NCBI RefSeq assembly: GCF_016649425.1
Contig: NZ_JADRCR010000017.1
Coordinates: 1 to 42,615 of the forward strand
Reading direction: 5' to 3'
DNA: 42,615 bases
DNA from: Limnobaculum allomyrinae
GTDB lineage: Bacteria > Pseudomonadota > Gammaproteobacteria > Enterobacterales > Enterobacteriaceae
Positions within the stretch are counted from its first letter, which is position 1. The number at the start of each line of letters is the position of its first letter. Below, piece after piece: positions 1 through 8,782 of the stretch. The notes under the pieces were generated by a model. That model did no database searches. It saw only the letters and a list, made by a program, of their open reading frames with translations, and had not been told where the DNA came from. Made by a program: the position numbers and the translations under genes.

Positions 1-612
1 ACCTCCAACAGTAAAAGCTCCGTCAACACTAGAAGTTCCCACCATCGTAATGTACCCCACGCTACCCGTGATATTTCGAATTGCGTCGCTTTGTGAACTG
101 AGCAGTGCCCTTCCACTATCAACACCACGACCTTCATCCCACAAGCGTAGAAACTCGCCTCGCGCTTCCGTCAGTGATAAGCCAGGGAAAACTAATGCAA
201 GTTTTGGGTAGGTTGTTGCTGAAAACGTAGCCCCATTGAATTTCAGAAATACCATATCCGACCACTCATCCATCACAGTATTCGGCATCGCAGATGATGG
301 CCAGAAGAATGGGATACCAATAGCCGGTGCACCAGCTCCTAAACGGAGGTTTGTGATAAGCGCGTTCGTGAACTTTGTCACCAGCTCATCCACATCACCA
401 TTATCCAGCGCATCATCGCCAGAATTCGCAATAAACTGCCCCACAAGTGAGGCAATCGAGGTCGATTGACGAATTGCTTTGTTTACCTGCGCACTGGATG
501 CCTTGCCAGAAGAGAACCCGGTCTGTAGAGCAGGTAGTGCTTCCCAGTCAGTCTGTGACATGACGTTAGCATTATGATCAAGCGCAAAGGCTTTAAAATT
601 ATTAATTGGCAT
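1..612 (-). CDS. Phage tail fibre / tail-collar protein (3' part outside window)
   Basis: An open frame runs from an ATG at 612 to the window edge (204 codons visible) and begins MPINNFKAFALDH. The ATG overlaps the stop of the upstream DUF2612 gene by one base (TAATG), with a GGGGAG ribosome site just upstream. Residues about 95-180 (GIPFFWPSS, FLKFNGATFS, EARGEFLRLWDEGRGVD) resemble the collar-type segment of contractile-phage tail fibres. As the last gene before the window edge, after the baseplate genes, it fits a receptor-binding fibre. The distal, host-specific part and any chaperone are not visible. The collar assignment rests on motif memory. Confidence 0.75.
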   Translation of the reverse strand, partial: MPINNFKAFALDHNANVMSQTDWEALPALQTGFSSGKASSAQVNKAIRQSTSIASLVGQFIANSGDDALDNGDVDELVTKFTNALITNLRLGAGAPAIGIPFFWPSSAMPNTVMDEWSDMVFLKFNGATFSATTYPKLALVFPGLSLTEARGEFLRLWDEGRGVDSGRALLSSQSDAIRNITGSVGYITMVGTSSVDGAFTVGG

Positions 613-1277
613 TACAAATACACTCCCCATGAGCCAGTATCAAAACCGGCGATGTAGTCATTTTCCATATCAAATCCAAAAAACTTATTACCTTCTGATG
701 GTGTTAATATTCCATCCGTAAAAACACCAGCAGCTTTAACCGTGAGATATCCCTGTCGTATCGCAGCAAGTAATTCCAAATCAACAAATTCGAGAGTGGT
801 ATCGGGGAAAACCCATATAGAGATCGTCATATCTTGGTTATCAATAATCTGCATGCTGATCCCCGACCCAGACAACGCAGTATCAATAATTGCAGGTAAA
901 GAATCGTTCTTACCATCCCAATTATTTATTGCGATCTTAGCTTTCAGTACTATTCGATATGTATCGTCACTCAACGCCCTATAGCCTGCATCCGGATCAA
1001 ACGGTCCCTGCCAAACACCCTGATCATACCCAAGTCCGTCTGTATCCCATGAGAAATAGATACCTGATATAGGTTCCTGAACATAACGAGTACGACCTAT
1101 CCACTCGCCAAGTGCATCAAGCTGAACGCCCACCGCGCTATCAAGATCAAAAGCTGAGATAAGTCCGGATACAGTGCTGTCGATATCGATCAGCGGCCTT
1201 GTGCTTAAATCAATGTGGTCAAAGAAGATAGGTTTTGTTGCGTGGTAGTTCGTTATTAAATCTGTATATTTACTCAT
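612..1277 (-). CDS. DUF2612 baseplate/wedge protein
   Basis: Predicted 221 residues starting MSKYTDLITNYH. I chose the ATG at 1277 because it overlaps the stop of the upstream J-like gene (ATGA); a longer frame to 1313 would overlap that gene more. The sequence (LDALGEWIGRTRYV, SWDTDGLGYDQGVWQG, DDTYRIVLKAKIAIN, NWDGK) matches DUF2612 proteins, which lie between baseplate J and the tail fibre in Myoviridae-type phages and probably link baseplate wedge and fibre. It sits in a chain of genes that overlap or nearly touch and is probably translationally coupled. I see no damage. Confidence 0.8.
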   Translation of the reverse strand: MSKYTDLITNYHATKPIFFDHIDLSTRPLIDIDSTVSGLISAFDLDSAVGVQLDALGEWIGRTRYVQEPISGIYFSWDTDGLGYDQGVWQGPFDPDAGYRALSDDTYRIVLKAKIAINNWDGKNDSLPAIIDTALSGSGISMQIIDNQDMTISIWVFPDTTLEFVDLELLAAIRQGYLTVKAAGVFTDGILTPSEGNKFFGFDMENDYIAGFDTGSWGVYL

Positions 1278-2473
1278 ACAGTAGCCACTATATTGATATT
1301 GCCTGGTGAGCACTCTGCAGCTTCGTCATATGCAATAACGATATTAGCCGCCGCAGTAGTTCCGGCACTCCTGCCAATTTTCAATTCCAGAATGTCATAA
1401 TATTTAGCATTACCCCCACTCACGACACCAAGGTTAGCAGGAGAATAAACACGGCTAATCAACACATCATCCCCAATAATTAATGAGTTGATATATGCTG
1501 CTACCTCTATTTTAATTTGTTCGCCAATTGCCGTTGTGTAACCAGTAAAACCTTTAAGCAATATATATACATAGATAGGCACGATTTCAGGCCGGGAGAA
1601 TTTTATAGTGTGCGGATTACCGTAAAGATCTGGCACCGATACAGACGTAGTTCCATATGTAGATACACCCTGCCCTTTATTTCCCCTGATCGTTTGTGCG
1701 ATTTCGGTAGCGTCACCGCCCTCAACTATTGCAGAAATAGAATGAGGTGGTAGTCCATCGCTATCAGTAATTCCCGTATCGTTTTCATAAAGTTTGTGCC
1801 TGGTAACACCATCAACGTTTGCTATCGCTCCGTCAACACCATCAAACGGCGTCAATGCAGGTAAAGCAACACTACGGTTCTGTCTAATACGAAGCTCTGC
1901 GTCACTTTCGACCGGAGAGCCAACGGAGGCCGCTGTTGGATTTGTTACTGCAATCCAGCCTCGTGTCGGTGTGTTAATACCGGTTACCGTACCAATAAGA
2001 GCCGCTACAGCACCTGATATCGAACTTGTTGCCGTTACAATTGCTGTTCCATCAATGCCAATAACAACAACGTCAGGTAAATTCCAAATAACGCCGTTAT
2101 CATCCTTTACTGATCCATTATTGATAGTGGTTCCAGCGGTACCACTCAGGAGCAAATCAACAGTCGAGTTGGTTGCAGCCTTACGACTAATTCCGTTTAT
2201 TTTTACGTTACTGGTTAATGCTCCAGATAATGCCGTTGAAGGTGAAAATGAGGTGTAAACCTGAATAGCTGTATTATTGGCATCGTGAATAGCTAACGCT
2301 ACGAGGGACACCATTTGTCCATCTTTACTATCCGGTTCGAGATAGGCGTCATTTCCGTAAATCTGCTTAAAGTAGCCGATCAGCGTGTTTAATATTGTTT
2401 GATAATCTGGGGCACTAATGCCAGTTGCTGTTACGGTCGCCGATAACCCCAGAGAGTCAATGTTTAATGTCAT
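1274..2473 (-). CDS. Baseplate J-like protein
   Basis: 399 residues, starting MTLNIDSLGLSATVTATGI. It resembles the baseplate J family (P2 gpJ, T4 gp6-like wedge): an N-terminal segment with LNTLIGYFKQIYGNDAYLEP, a central beta-rich domain (INGISRKAATNSTVDL), then ESDAELRIRQNRSVALP and VDGVTRHKLYEN, which are typical of the family. The wedge protein joins the central hub to the fibres. The start ATG overlaps the stop of the gp25-like gene (TAATG) and the stop overlaps the next ATG (ATGA), indicating tight coupling. Length is normal for the family. Confidence 0.88.
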   Translation of the reverse strand: MTLNIDSLGLSATVTATGISAPDYQTILNTLIGYFKQIYGNDAYLEPDSKDGQMVSLVALAIHDANNTAIQVYTSFSPSTALSGALTSNVKINGISRKAATNSTVDLLLSGTAGTTINNGSVKDDNGVIWNLPDVVVIGIDGTAIVTATSSISGAVAALIGTVTGINTPTRGWIAVTNPTAASVGSPVESDAELRIRQNRSVALPALTPFDGVDGAIANVDGVTRHKLYENDTGITDSDGLPPHSISAIVEGGDATEIAQTIRGNKGQGVSTYGTTSVSVPDLYGNPHTIKFSRPEIVPIYVYILLKGFTGYTTAIGEQIKIEVAAYINSLIIGDDVLISRVYSPANLGVVSGGNAKYYDILELKIGRSAGTTAAANIVIAYDEAAECSPGNINIVATV

Positions 2474-2826
2474 TATGCTGTTCCCTCTACCGTTGCCGTT
2501 CCATAGATAGTGTTAATCTCCGCTTCAAACGTTACTCGTCGTCGATTGGTATCAACGACCGTATCCAGCTTAATAATGGAATTAACGCCGCGAGTTTCCA
2601 GAATATATCTGCGTATCAGCATGTCGTAGACCTCCGGATTTTGCTTACCAAGAACCGACTGCAACCACGGCATCCCCTTCGTCGTATCAAGAAACCACTG
2701 CCCGTACCATAATTCAAACCGAGTTTTTACAGCTTGCGCCACAGCTTCGGGTGAATGAATCAACCAGGACTCATCACCGGATCCAAAGGTGTAATCCCCG
2801 TCAGAATTTTCTCTTCTGTATCTCAT
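2473..2826 (-). CDS. Baseplate wedge protein, gp25/gpW-like
   Basis: 117 residues. The segment LIHSPEAVAQAVKTRFEL followed by WYGQWFLDTTKGMPWL is characteristic of the T4 gp25/P2 gpW-like family, small lysozyme-fold wedge proteins that tie the baseplate to the first sheath ring. It lies directly before the J-like gene, as in many contractile phages, with the stop and next start overlapping by one base. One base separates it from the spike gene upstream (2828). Confidence 0.85.
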   Translation of the reverse strand: MRYRRENSDGDYTFGSGDESWLIHSPEAVAQAVKTRFELWYGQWFLDTTKGMPWLQSVLGKQNPEVYDMLIRRYILETRGVNSIIKLDTVVDTNRRRVTFEAEINTIYGTATVEGTA

Positions 2827-2827
2827 A

Positions 2828-3448
2828 TCAAGTCACCGGTCCTGAGTTATCACTACCAGCATCTACGCCAAGGAAAGTAAGCAGGCCATGAATCGTTACT
2901 TGTTCTGAAAAATCAGCAACAGGAGTAATAACGTCAATTCCACCAGGGGCAACGATCTTAATTTTTTTGGTAGTTGGATCTATTTCGAAATATGTAGAGC
3001 CGTCATCACTACGAAACTGAGCTGCTGTAGTACTAATACCCCCGATTTTTTTCGCTTGCGATTGCGGACCAACAATAACGAAAGCGTCAGATACGTCATG
3101 CATTCTTGGCTCTACAGTTTCCTGAACACTTCCGCTCTGCCACCAGAAGTCGATACAACGATCAGAGTAAATCACAAGACATTCGTCACCCTGTGATATT
3201 GGAAAGGTTAATGTGACACCCCCACCACGGGGAAATGATACTGGTATGTCAACAAGCACGGGCAGGTCAACCGAACCGTTGCCGTCACTCCCTCGTGGAG
3301 CCAGTTGTACAACACAAGTAACAGCATCAGCATCAAAAGATTGAATAATACCCGGTGCTGCAACACGTAATTCAGCAGAAACGGATTCATTGAGGTCCTG
3401 CAGCATAGGTTGTTCAGAACCGGTTTGAGCCTGTATAGAGACTGGCAT
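2828..3448 (-). CDS. Gp138-like membrane-puncturing spike protein
   Basis: 206 residues. The N-terminal OB-like domain (VAAPGIIQSFDADAVTCVV, LPVLVDIPVSFPRGGGVT, GDECLVIYSDRCIDFWWQSG, MHDVSDAFVIVG) matches the Gp138 N-terminal domain of central tail spikes. The C-terminal part (STYFEIDPTTKKIKIVAPGG then VDVITP-type turns) looks like a short beta-helix. The product would form the trimeric spike under the baseplate hub that pierces the outer membrane. It is the first gene after a terminator-like hairpin (3463-3497), so its expression probably depends on read-through. Confidence 0.85.
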   Translation of the reverse strand: MPVSIQAQTGSEQPMLQDLNESVSAELRVAAPGIIQSFDADAVTCVVQLAPRGSDGNGSVDLPVLVDIPVSFPRGGGVTLTFPISQGDECLVIYSDRCIDFWWQSGSVQETVEPRMHDVSDAFVIVGPQSQAKKIGGISTTAAQFRSDDGSTYFEIDPTTKKIKIVAPGGIDVITPVADFSEQVTIHGLLTFLGVDAGSDNSGPVT

Positions 3449-3462
3449 TATTTTCTCCGGGC

Positions 3463-3497
3463 AATAAAAAACCCGCTCAGTTCACAGTTGGCGGGTT
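3463..3497 (-). terminator. Rho-independent terminator downstream of lipoprotein gene
   Basis: Read on the minus strand, arms AACCCGC (3497-3491) and GCGGGTT (3476-3470) are perfectly complementary across a 14-base loop and are followed by a T run. It lies between the lipoprotein gene and the spike gene inside the tail operon. Such internal terminators typically mark accessory 'moron' insertions; the Q antiterminator at 20 kb could let late transcripts pass. Confidence 0.75.
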
Positions 3498-3580
3498 CAT
3501 TAAGATTAAAAAGTATATTAAGGTAGCAAGATAGCCTTTGCACTCGCTATTGCTGTTTTTTGGCTTTTGCTCTTCTTCAA

Positions 3581-4255
3581 TTAATTCACACCAAACCCTT
3601 TAAAATCCTTACATAGTGCAGATAATGTAACCATCTTAACGTAGCCATCATTATTTTGTTTTTTACACATTTCATTATGCATTTTTGCAAGTCTGGCCGC
3701 GTGACCAAAATATATAGTGGCGCCAATGCTTGCTTCTCTTAACGCTGCTCTTTTAGTTGATCCTAGAGTATTTTTATCCTTAACCATAGCAGCAAAAGCA
3801 GATAGATCTTTGCTCATTTGATTAATGCAATAACTTTTAAGATCTGAACCTGTATAGGCGGATACACGTTGGCATTCTGTTGATAATTCTTTTATGGATA
3901 CGAGTATCCTTCCCAAGGTCAATTCATAACCATCAACATTAACATATACCTTTTCAAGATCTTTACTATCTGGGTATCTTGTAACAAAAGGAATTCGGTT
4001 AAATGCATTACTCATTGCAGCTGCATTTTTATCTGAAAAATCATTACTAATATTTGGTACAGGAACTTCTGGATGCTCTTGTTCAAATGATTTTCTTTTT
4101 TCTTTATTTTCCTGCTTTTCTCTTTGAGTTGTATTCGCTGATATACTCTTATTAGTCACCGACTCCGGTAGGCTTTCCGCCCTTGGAGAAGAGCTACATC
4201 CAGAAATCAAGAAACAAAAGAATATTGTTGGAATAATAAAAAACTTAATCTTCAT
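3581..4255 (-). CDS. Putative phage-encoded lipoprotein (moron)
   Basis: 224 residues. A lipoprotein signal is visible: a charged MKIK start, hydrophobic FFIIPTIFFCFLI, then lipobox ISGC with Cys20. A polar, charged linker (NTTQREKQENKEKRKSFEQ) follows, then a mainly helical domain with several cysteines. The +2 residue after Cys is Ser, compatible with outer-membrane sorting. I do not recognise the family. The gene is visibly more A+T-rich than the tail genes on both sides, overlaps the hub gene stop by four bases (ATGA) and is followed by a terminator, all suggesting an inserted lysogenic-conversion gene. A role in superinfection exclusion or host envelope change is only inference. Confidence 0.8.
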   Translation of the reverse strand: MKIKFFIIPTIFFCFLISGCSSSPRAESLPESVTNKSISANTTQREKQENKEKRKSFEQEHPEVPVPNISNDFSDKNAAAMSNAFNRIPFVTRYPDSKDLEKVYVNVDGYELTLGRILVSIKELSTECQRVSAYTGSDLKSYCINQMSKDLSAFAAMVKDKNTLGSTKRAALREASIGATIYFGHAARLAKMHNEMCKKQNNDGYVKMVTLSALCKDFKGFGVN

Positions 4256-5253
4256 CCTATTAAAGGCCCCACGCGATTGATTGTCGAATTGTTCATCAGA
4301 TCAGCAGAGCCTTTTGCTATGCACATTAAGTCCATATACCAGTTCTGCCCTCGGGTATCACCACGATAGTCTATACTTCCTACTATATAATCGCCATCAG
4401 CATTAATAGTACTAATTCTACCTGGACCGTTGCCTATTTCATCATTAGATAGGGCAGTTCGATAAATAGAACCCTGGTTAATGCGCACCAAACCACCCAT
4501 ACGGATATTTGGATTTATCAGGCAGCGTACATTAATACCACCACCCATAGTTTGTTGCGGGTACCCAATCAGACCATTATTTGAGTTAAGTTCGACTGCT
4601 TCACTTAAATAGGTACCATTAGGACGAATCATGACCTGATTATTCTCATACCACCAGTCAGCATTACAGGCTTTAGCAACCTGATTAAGAACCTTTGGTG
4701 TATTACTGTGGATTGTTTTCCCCCGGGGGAAAACAGTATCCGGCATTTCGGGAACCTGCCCTACGGTGATACCATACGACTCATACGTCCTCATTGCTAC
4801 ATTAAACACGTCTTTCCACTGCCAGCCAGCGGCTATTGTTGTAGAGACGACAGCATTTAAGTGGCCTTTCCATCCATCAATACACTGCAGCTGTATCCAT
4901 GAGTCGGTTGGATTATCTTTACCCGTGATACAGAAACGAATATCACCAGAAAAAATAATGCTGTAATTAGAGTTATTTGCAGCAACCTCTGCTTCATCTT
5001 CGGTCGCATCTGCTTTTTGTGGCATTCCGTCATACCCGGCAATAACCTCAATATGCGAGTATTCCTCACCCATGATGCTGTTTACGGTAAACGATGACAG
5101 GTTATAGATTTTAAAATTACCAACTGAACCAGCAAAGGCTGTATTAGGCATTTTTTGAATATCAAAAGTTACCTTAAAATCAGACAGGCTAATACCGCCG
5201 CCGTCATTATCATAAAGTCTGATTTCAAAATGACGTAACCAGTTTTGAGACAT
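4252..5253 (-). CDS. Baseplate hub protein
   Basis: 333 residues. The N-terminus (NWLRHFEIRLYDNDGGGIS, VGNFKIYNLSSFTVNSIMGE, IEVIAGYDG) and the central part (ACNADWWYENNQVMIRPNG, TMGGGINVRCLINPNIRMGG) resemble hub proteins of the gp44/gpD type, which form the ring at the tail tip carrying the spike. It lies between the plug gene and the spike gene, with the lipoprotein gene inserted between hub and spike. The stop overlaps the lipoprotein ATG. Assignment is by general pattern and position. Confidence 0.65.
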   Translation of the reverse strand: MSQNWLRHFEIRLYDNDGGGISLSDFKVTFDIQKMPNTAFAGSVGNFKIYNLSSFTVNSIMGEEYSHIEVIAGYDGMPQKADATEDEAEVAANNSNYSIIFSGDIRFCITGKDNPTDSWIQLQCIDGWKGHLNAVVSTTIAAGWQWKDVFNVAMRTYESYGITVGQVPEMPDTVFPRGKTIHSNTPKVLNQVAKACNADWWYENNQVMIRPNGTYLSEAVELNSNNGLIGYPQQTMGGGINVRCLINPNIRMGGLVRINQGSIYRTALSNDEIGNGPGRISTINADGDYIVGSIDYRGDTRGQNWYMDLMCIAKGSADLMNNSTINRVGPLIG

Positions 5254-5255
5254 GT

Positions 5256-5558
5256 TTACTCCGTAATAACGTAAAGGTGGCTTTTGGTACCAAGATCGGT
5301 TTTTGTTGGGTTTTCCTGTCCACGGACATCACAGTAGATAACCAATGAGAAACCAAAATTAAGATAAGCATATTGAGCAAGTAAATTAGTACCCGTTACC
5401 AGTGGTATACCGGTTACCAGTGGGTTATCACTATTGTCTGATATATCGAGACACCAGAAAGACGCTCTCCAGACAATGCGCATTTTGTACACAACACCAA
5501 CCAGGGCTATATTAAACTTCTGGTTATACGGGGTAAGAGGGATTTCATTGATAGTCAT
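5256..5558 (-). CDS. Baseplate plug protein (cyanophage Pam3 gp18-like)
   Basis: 100 residues: MTINEIPLTPYNQKFNIALV, then YKMRIVWRASFWCLDISD, GIPLVTGTNLLAQYAYLNFG and DLGTKSHLYVITE. This short beta-rich layout, with an N-terminal IPL..NQ motif and a C-terminal L...LYVI, matches the small plug/adaptor proteins between Dit-like and hub genes in contractile phages. It probably seals the tube end of the baseplate. It overlaps the upstream Dit-like gene by four bases and is separated from the hub gene by two. Confidence 0.65.
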   Translation of the reverse strand: MTINEIPLTPYNQKFNIALVGVVYKMRIVWRASFWCLDISDNSDNPLVTGIPLVTGTNLLAQYAYLNFGFSLVIYCDVRGQENPTKTDLGTKSHLYVITE

Positions 5559-6148
5559 AACGAGAATACTCCCCCTGCTTTACTAAGGATCGACTCATTG
5601 CTATCTACTGGGGTTGTAGCCTTTGTCCCTGTATTTTGCGTTGCTGAGGTATCAGCTCCCATTTCCATGTCATTCTGGCTGGCAGCGACAAAATCAGCAG
5701 TTTGAGTAATAATGACTTCTTTTAATGTTAAGGTAGCCATTAACACATTTTCGCTGGTTCTGTCGGTGGTCACCTCAACAGCGCGGATCAGCATATTGCT
5801 GTACTGCTTCTTTCCCGTGGTGACGTCTATCCGCTCCCGGGCTCGCTGCATTTCAATGATCTTTTCGTACGTTTCCTTCGGTGACATACCCAGTTTTATA
5901 CCAATCGCCGATGTATCAACAAAATCAAGCAACGAACCACCAGCAGCAAACCCTATTTCCATAGTGACTTCTGAAGGACGCCGATACGCATGATCCGCTA
6001 CGTATGCCGTTCCCTCTGTAGTTAACTGCTCCACTGGATGCTCTGTTATTTCCAGTACATCAGAATGCTTTTCAGAAATAACAACATCAGGTACAAGTAA
6101 TCCTATCTTCCGGCTCTGTAAATTAAACAGTGTTGATAAAATATCCAT
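5555..6148 (-). CDS. Dit-like phage tail/baseplate protein
   Basis: 197 residues. The N-terminal half (IGLLVPDVVISEKHSDVLEI, HPVEQLTTEGTAYVADHAYR, RPSEVTMEIGF) is typical of Dit-like N-terminal domains that form a ring connecting the tube to the hub. The rest includes SNMLIRAVEVTTDRTSENVL and TLTLKEVIIT, a common core strand pattern. The C-terminal 35 residues are polar and probably flexible. It directly follows the tape-measure gene (one-base overlap at 6148), the expected place for a Dit homologue. Confidence 0.7.
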   Translation of the reverse strand: MDILSTLFNLQSRKIGLLVPDVVISEKHSDVLEITEHPVEQLTTEGTAYVADHAYRRPSEVTMEIGFAAGGSLLDFVDTSAIGIKLGMSPKETYEKIIEMQRARERIDVTTGKKQYSNMLIRAVEVTTDRTSENVLMATLTLKEVIITQTADFVAASQNDMEMGADTSATQNTGTKATTPVDSNESILSKAGGVFSL

Positions 6149-8175
6149 CAGGTTACCTTTTTCTGCATTTGCTGAGTGGCCCGTGAATTAACCCCTTGCT
6201 GACGCTGTGCTACTTCCTGCCCCGCCTGTCTTGGGTCACTGACACCATGGATATGGATGTTTGTTTCCTGCTGGAATGAATTACCACCGATCCCTGACTG
6301 AGCAGCCCGGTGAACTAAATCACTACTGTATGGATTACGACCGTTTTCATGCTGAACAATACCGTTCATCAACGCCGACATGACTTTAGGATCACGCAAG
6401 TTAAGCGCTACATCCGGCGATACACCTAGTTTCTTTGACATCTGACTAATATACGCACCAGTATTATTTTCATTGCCGGGGGCCCAGGTGGAGATAATAT
6501 CGCGGATAGTCTGAAGGCGTTTCCCCGTGGTTTTACCATCGAAGTACCTCAGTAGCTGCTTAGACATAGCCTGCAGCCCGTCAAATGCCGTTTTAAAACG
6601 GGCAAATCTTCCACCTGGGCGCTCCAGCGTCGCCCCTTTCTGTCCTCTGAAATCAATGTTTCCCGGATTATTGTTACGGATCCCTCGGGGACCGCTACCG
6701 CCAACAGATGAAACACCTTCGTTAGGAGAACTTGAGGCGCTATTCGCTGGCGTTCCACCCAGAAACTCAGGTAAAAATTGATTCACCTTACCGTTAATCT
6801 GGCGATAGAAATCGATCACCGCCTCACGATGGCGGACTGCTGTTGCTGTTACTTCTGGAATAGCATCCTGATTACCTTTACCCTGATCCAGAAGCTCCTT
6901 ACCAATTCTGGCAGCATCAGACCACCGGCCATCTTTGATGGCATTCAGTAACTGGGCTATCTTGTCCAGCATCTGGCCTAAATCACCCAGATTCTTACTC
7001 AGGTTTTCAAACTCCCACTGTAAAGACCATGAACTGAGGTCTATATTCAGGAGTTTGGCTACCTCTTTACCCAGAGATATGATGGTGTCCCTTAACACCT
7101 TTATATTCTCTAATGCAGAATCAATCTGTTTTTCCCAACCCTTCCAGTCAATCAGGCTTTTTCCGCCCTCTTTCCATGTCTGGTAGTCTTCCCAAAGCAA
7201 TCCGATAGCTGTTGCTAAGGAAATAATTATCCCAATCGGTGACGTGAGAAACGCACTATTGAGCAATCGCCAGGCTACAACTAAAGCCCCGAACACCATA
7301 ATCAGTTTTTTAGAGCCACTATCCAGACCCTTCCACCAGTCAGTGATTGCCTCACCCGCCTGAATCATCCTGAATATAATCCGACCCAAAGCCTCCCCCA
7401 TCCAGAGAATACCTTTCACCCCTTTAGTGATAACGGTTTCAATTTTGGGGAAGTTATCGATTATCTGACGACGCAAACGGTCGATAGAACCTGATAACCC
7501 GTCAGCCAGATTACTACCGATTTTATCTCTGGCCATTCCTGCCATTTCACCGAATGAGCGTAGAGATGTCATAAACTTATTCGATGATACGGCAGCATGA
7601 TCGGCATTAAACCCGATAGCTTTCGCCATAGCGTTATATTCGCCGGTAAAGCGCCCCATACCACGCCGCATTGCCATTAGCGTATTTTCATCTATACCCA
7701 GCATCTGAGCATATTGATTAGCGCGGTAATGAGGCATGGTACTCAGGCGCTGGCCAACACCGGTAAAGATGGAAGCCATATCCCGCATACGCCCACGCGC
7801 ATCACGGGTCTGGACACCGAGACGGTTTAGAAATCCCTCTGCCCCGGGATTGTTCCGCATGAAGCGGGACAGACTTTCTAACGAACCTTTTGCTGATTCA
7901 GCACTAACACCAGCCTGCGATGCTGCATAACCCAGTGCCTTAATACCTTCAACAGAAGCGCCGGTACGTTGGGAGGCAAAATAAAGCTGATCAAGCCCTT
8001 GAGCAATTTTGGCTGTAAACGCAACGACAGATAAACCAGCGCTCTCAACCGCCAATCCCATCTTCATGACGGTTTTAGTTGTGCCGACAATAGTAGCTTC
8101 AAATTTACGGGCACCAGCTTCATCAAGCTGAAAACCGAGCGAAACGAGAAATGATTTAATAGTTTCAGCACTCAT
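6148..8175 (-). CDS. Tape measure protein with C-terminal peptidoglycan-hydrolase-like domain
   Basis: 675 residues. Residues 1-230 are helical and tape-measure-like (SLESLSRFMRNNPGAEGFLN, TLMAMRRGMGRFTGEYNAM). Hydrophobic segments near residues 285-330 (LIMVFGALVVAWRLL, PIGIIISLATAIGLLWEDY) are probably membrane-inserted during DNA entry. From residue 498 a domain starts GIRNNNPGNIDFRG, a hallmark of virion-associated lytic proteins; residues to about 625 complete it. The protein sets tail length and probably opens peptidoglycan at infection. At about 0.15 nm per residue the length predicts a tail of roughly 100 nm or less. Its ATG overlaps the TGA of the frameshift product. Confidence 0.88.
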   Translation of the reverse strand: MSAETIKSFLVSLGFQLDEAGARKFEATIVGTTKTVMKMGLAVESAGLSVVAFTAKIAQGLDQLYFASQRTGASVEGIKALGYAASQAGVSAESAKGSLESLSRFMRNNPGAEGFLNRLGVQTRDARGRMRDMASIFTGVGQRLSTMPHYRANQYAQMLGIDENTLMAMRRGMGRFTGEYNAMAKAIGFNADHAAVSSNKFMTSLRSFGEMAGMARDKIGSNLADGLSGSIDRLRRQIIDNFPKIETVITKGVKGILWMGEALGRIIFRMIQAGEAITDWWKGLDSGSKKLIMVFGALVVAWRLLNSAFLTSPIGIIISLATAIGLLWEDYQTWKEGGKSLIDWKGWEKQIDSALENIKVLRDTIISLGKEVAKLLNIDLSSWSLQWEFENLSKNLGDLGQMLDKIAQLLNAIKDGRWSDAARIGKELLDQGKGNQDAIPEVTATAVRHREAVIDFYRQINGKVNQFLPEFLGGTPANSASSSPNEGVSSVGGSGPRGIRNNNPGNIDFRGQKGATLERPGGRFARFKTAFDGLQAMSKQLLRYFDGKTTGKRLQTIRDIISTWAPGNENNTGAYISQMSKKLGVSPDVALNLRDPKVMSALMNGIVQHENGRNPYSSDLVHRAAQSGIGGNSFQQETNIHIHGVSDPRQAGQEVAQRQQGVNSRATQQMQKKVT

Positions 8176-8779
8176 TTATCCTGTCTCCATCTCTCTATTC
8201 TCGCCTCGTTATCGGCTTTCAAATCCAGCCAGTCATTCATGCGTGCAATATCCGACAGGTCTACAGATCCGTCTATTAACGCCGTATAAGGGATATACCC
8301 GGCATCCACCGGGCGCATAAGAAAATCCTCGCCATCAGGCAAGGAGTCCAGAGTTAATCCGCTGACAGGGTAGCTGTCTCTGACTCTGGGAGTTCGGGAA
8401 AAAAACTACCCAGGCTTTCTCCAACGACACGCCCGACAATCTGCAGCATGCCAGGCAGATCTATGTCATCAAACATCAACTCACCCTGACTAAATACCGG
8501 GGTCCAGCCTTTGTTATGCTTTCGTGATGTTACCGATAGACAAGGATGAAGGATGGCATTTACGCTGTCATCAGACATATCAGCCAAAGCATCAGCGATT
8601 TTAGGTACCACGGTAGCCAGTAACGCGTACGTATCACCACCTGCTCTCATGGAGTTAATAGCGTCAAATTCAGATGCCATACCCGCAAGAACGGGAAGCA
8701 ACTTACGCGATACTTTAAGCTGGTCAAATACATTGAGTTTGGCGGTGCGATATTCCACACCATTGATTTCAAATTCCAT
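8172..8779 (-). CDS. Tail assembly chaperone, short form (141 aa) and -1 frameshift fusion (202 aa)
   Basis: The zero-frame product (stop at 8354) has 141 residues, starting MEFEINGVEYRTAKLNVFDQ. A second frame without its own well-placed start continues from it in -1 to a TGA at 8172. Slippage on the T7 run at 8399-8405 (in-frame AGT TTT TTT CCC) would join 127 residues of the first frame to 75 of the second (including PDGEDFLMRPVDAGYIPYT and MNDWLDLKADNEARIERW), giving 202 residues. This is the G/GT arrangement of tailed phages: both forms bind the tape measure and recruit tube subunits. Position between the tube and tape-measure genes supports this. No function beyond assembly is expected. 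Confidence 0.8.
8399..8405 (-). other. Programmed -1 ribosomal frameshift slippery heptamer
   Basis: The minus strand reads T TTT TTT across codons 125-127 of the tail chaperone gene, which fits the X XXY YYZ rule. The -1 frame has no stop from here to 8174. The site sits 15 codons before the zero-frame stop, as is usual for tail chaperones. I did not identify a clear downstream stimulatory structure. Confidence 0.78.
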
Positions 8780-8782
8780 AAA

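Noticed and set aside
1794-2258. Plus-strand open frame of 154 codons opposite the baseplate J gene
   Set aside because: It is antisense to a well-supported gene, has no ribosome site of note and no recognisable domain.
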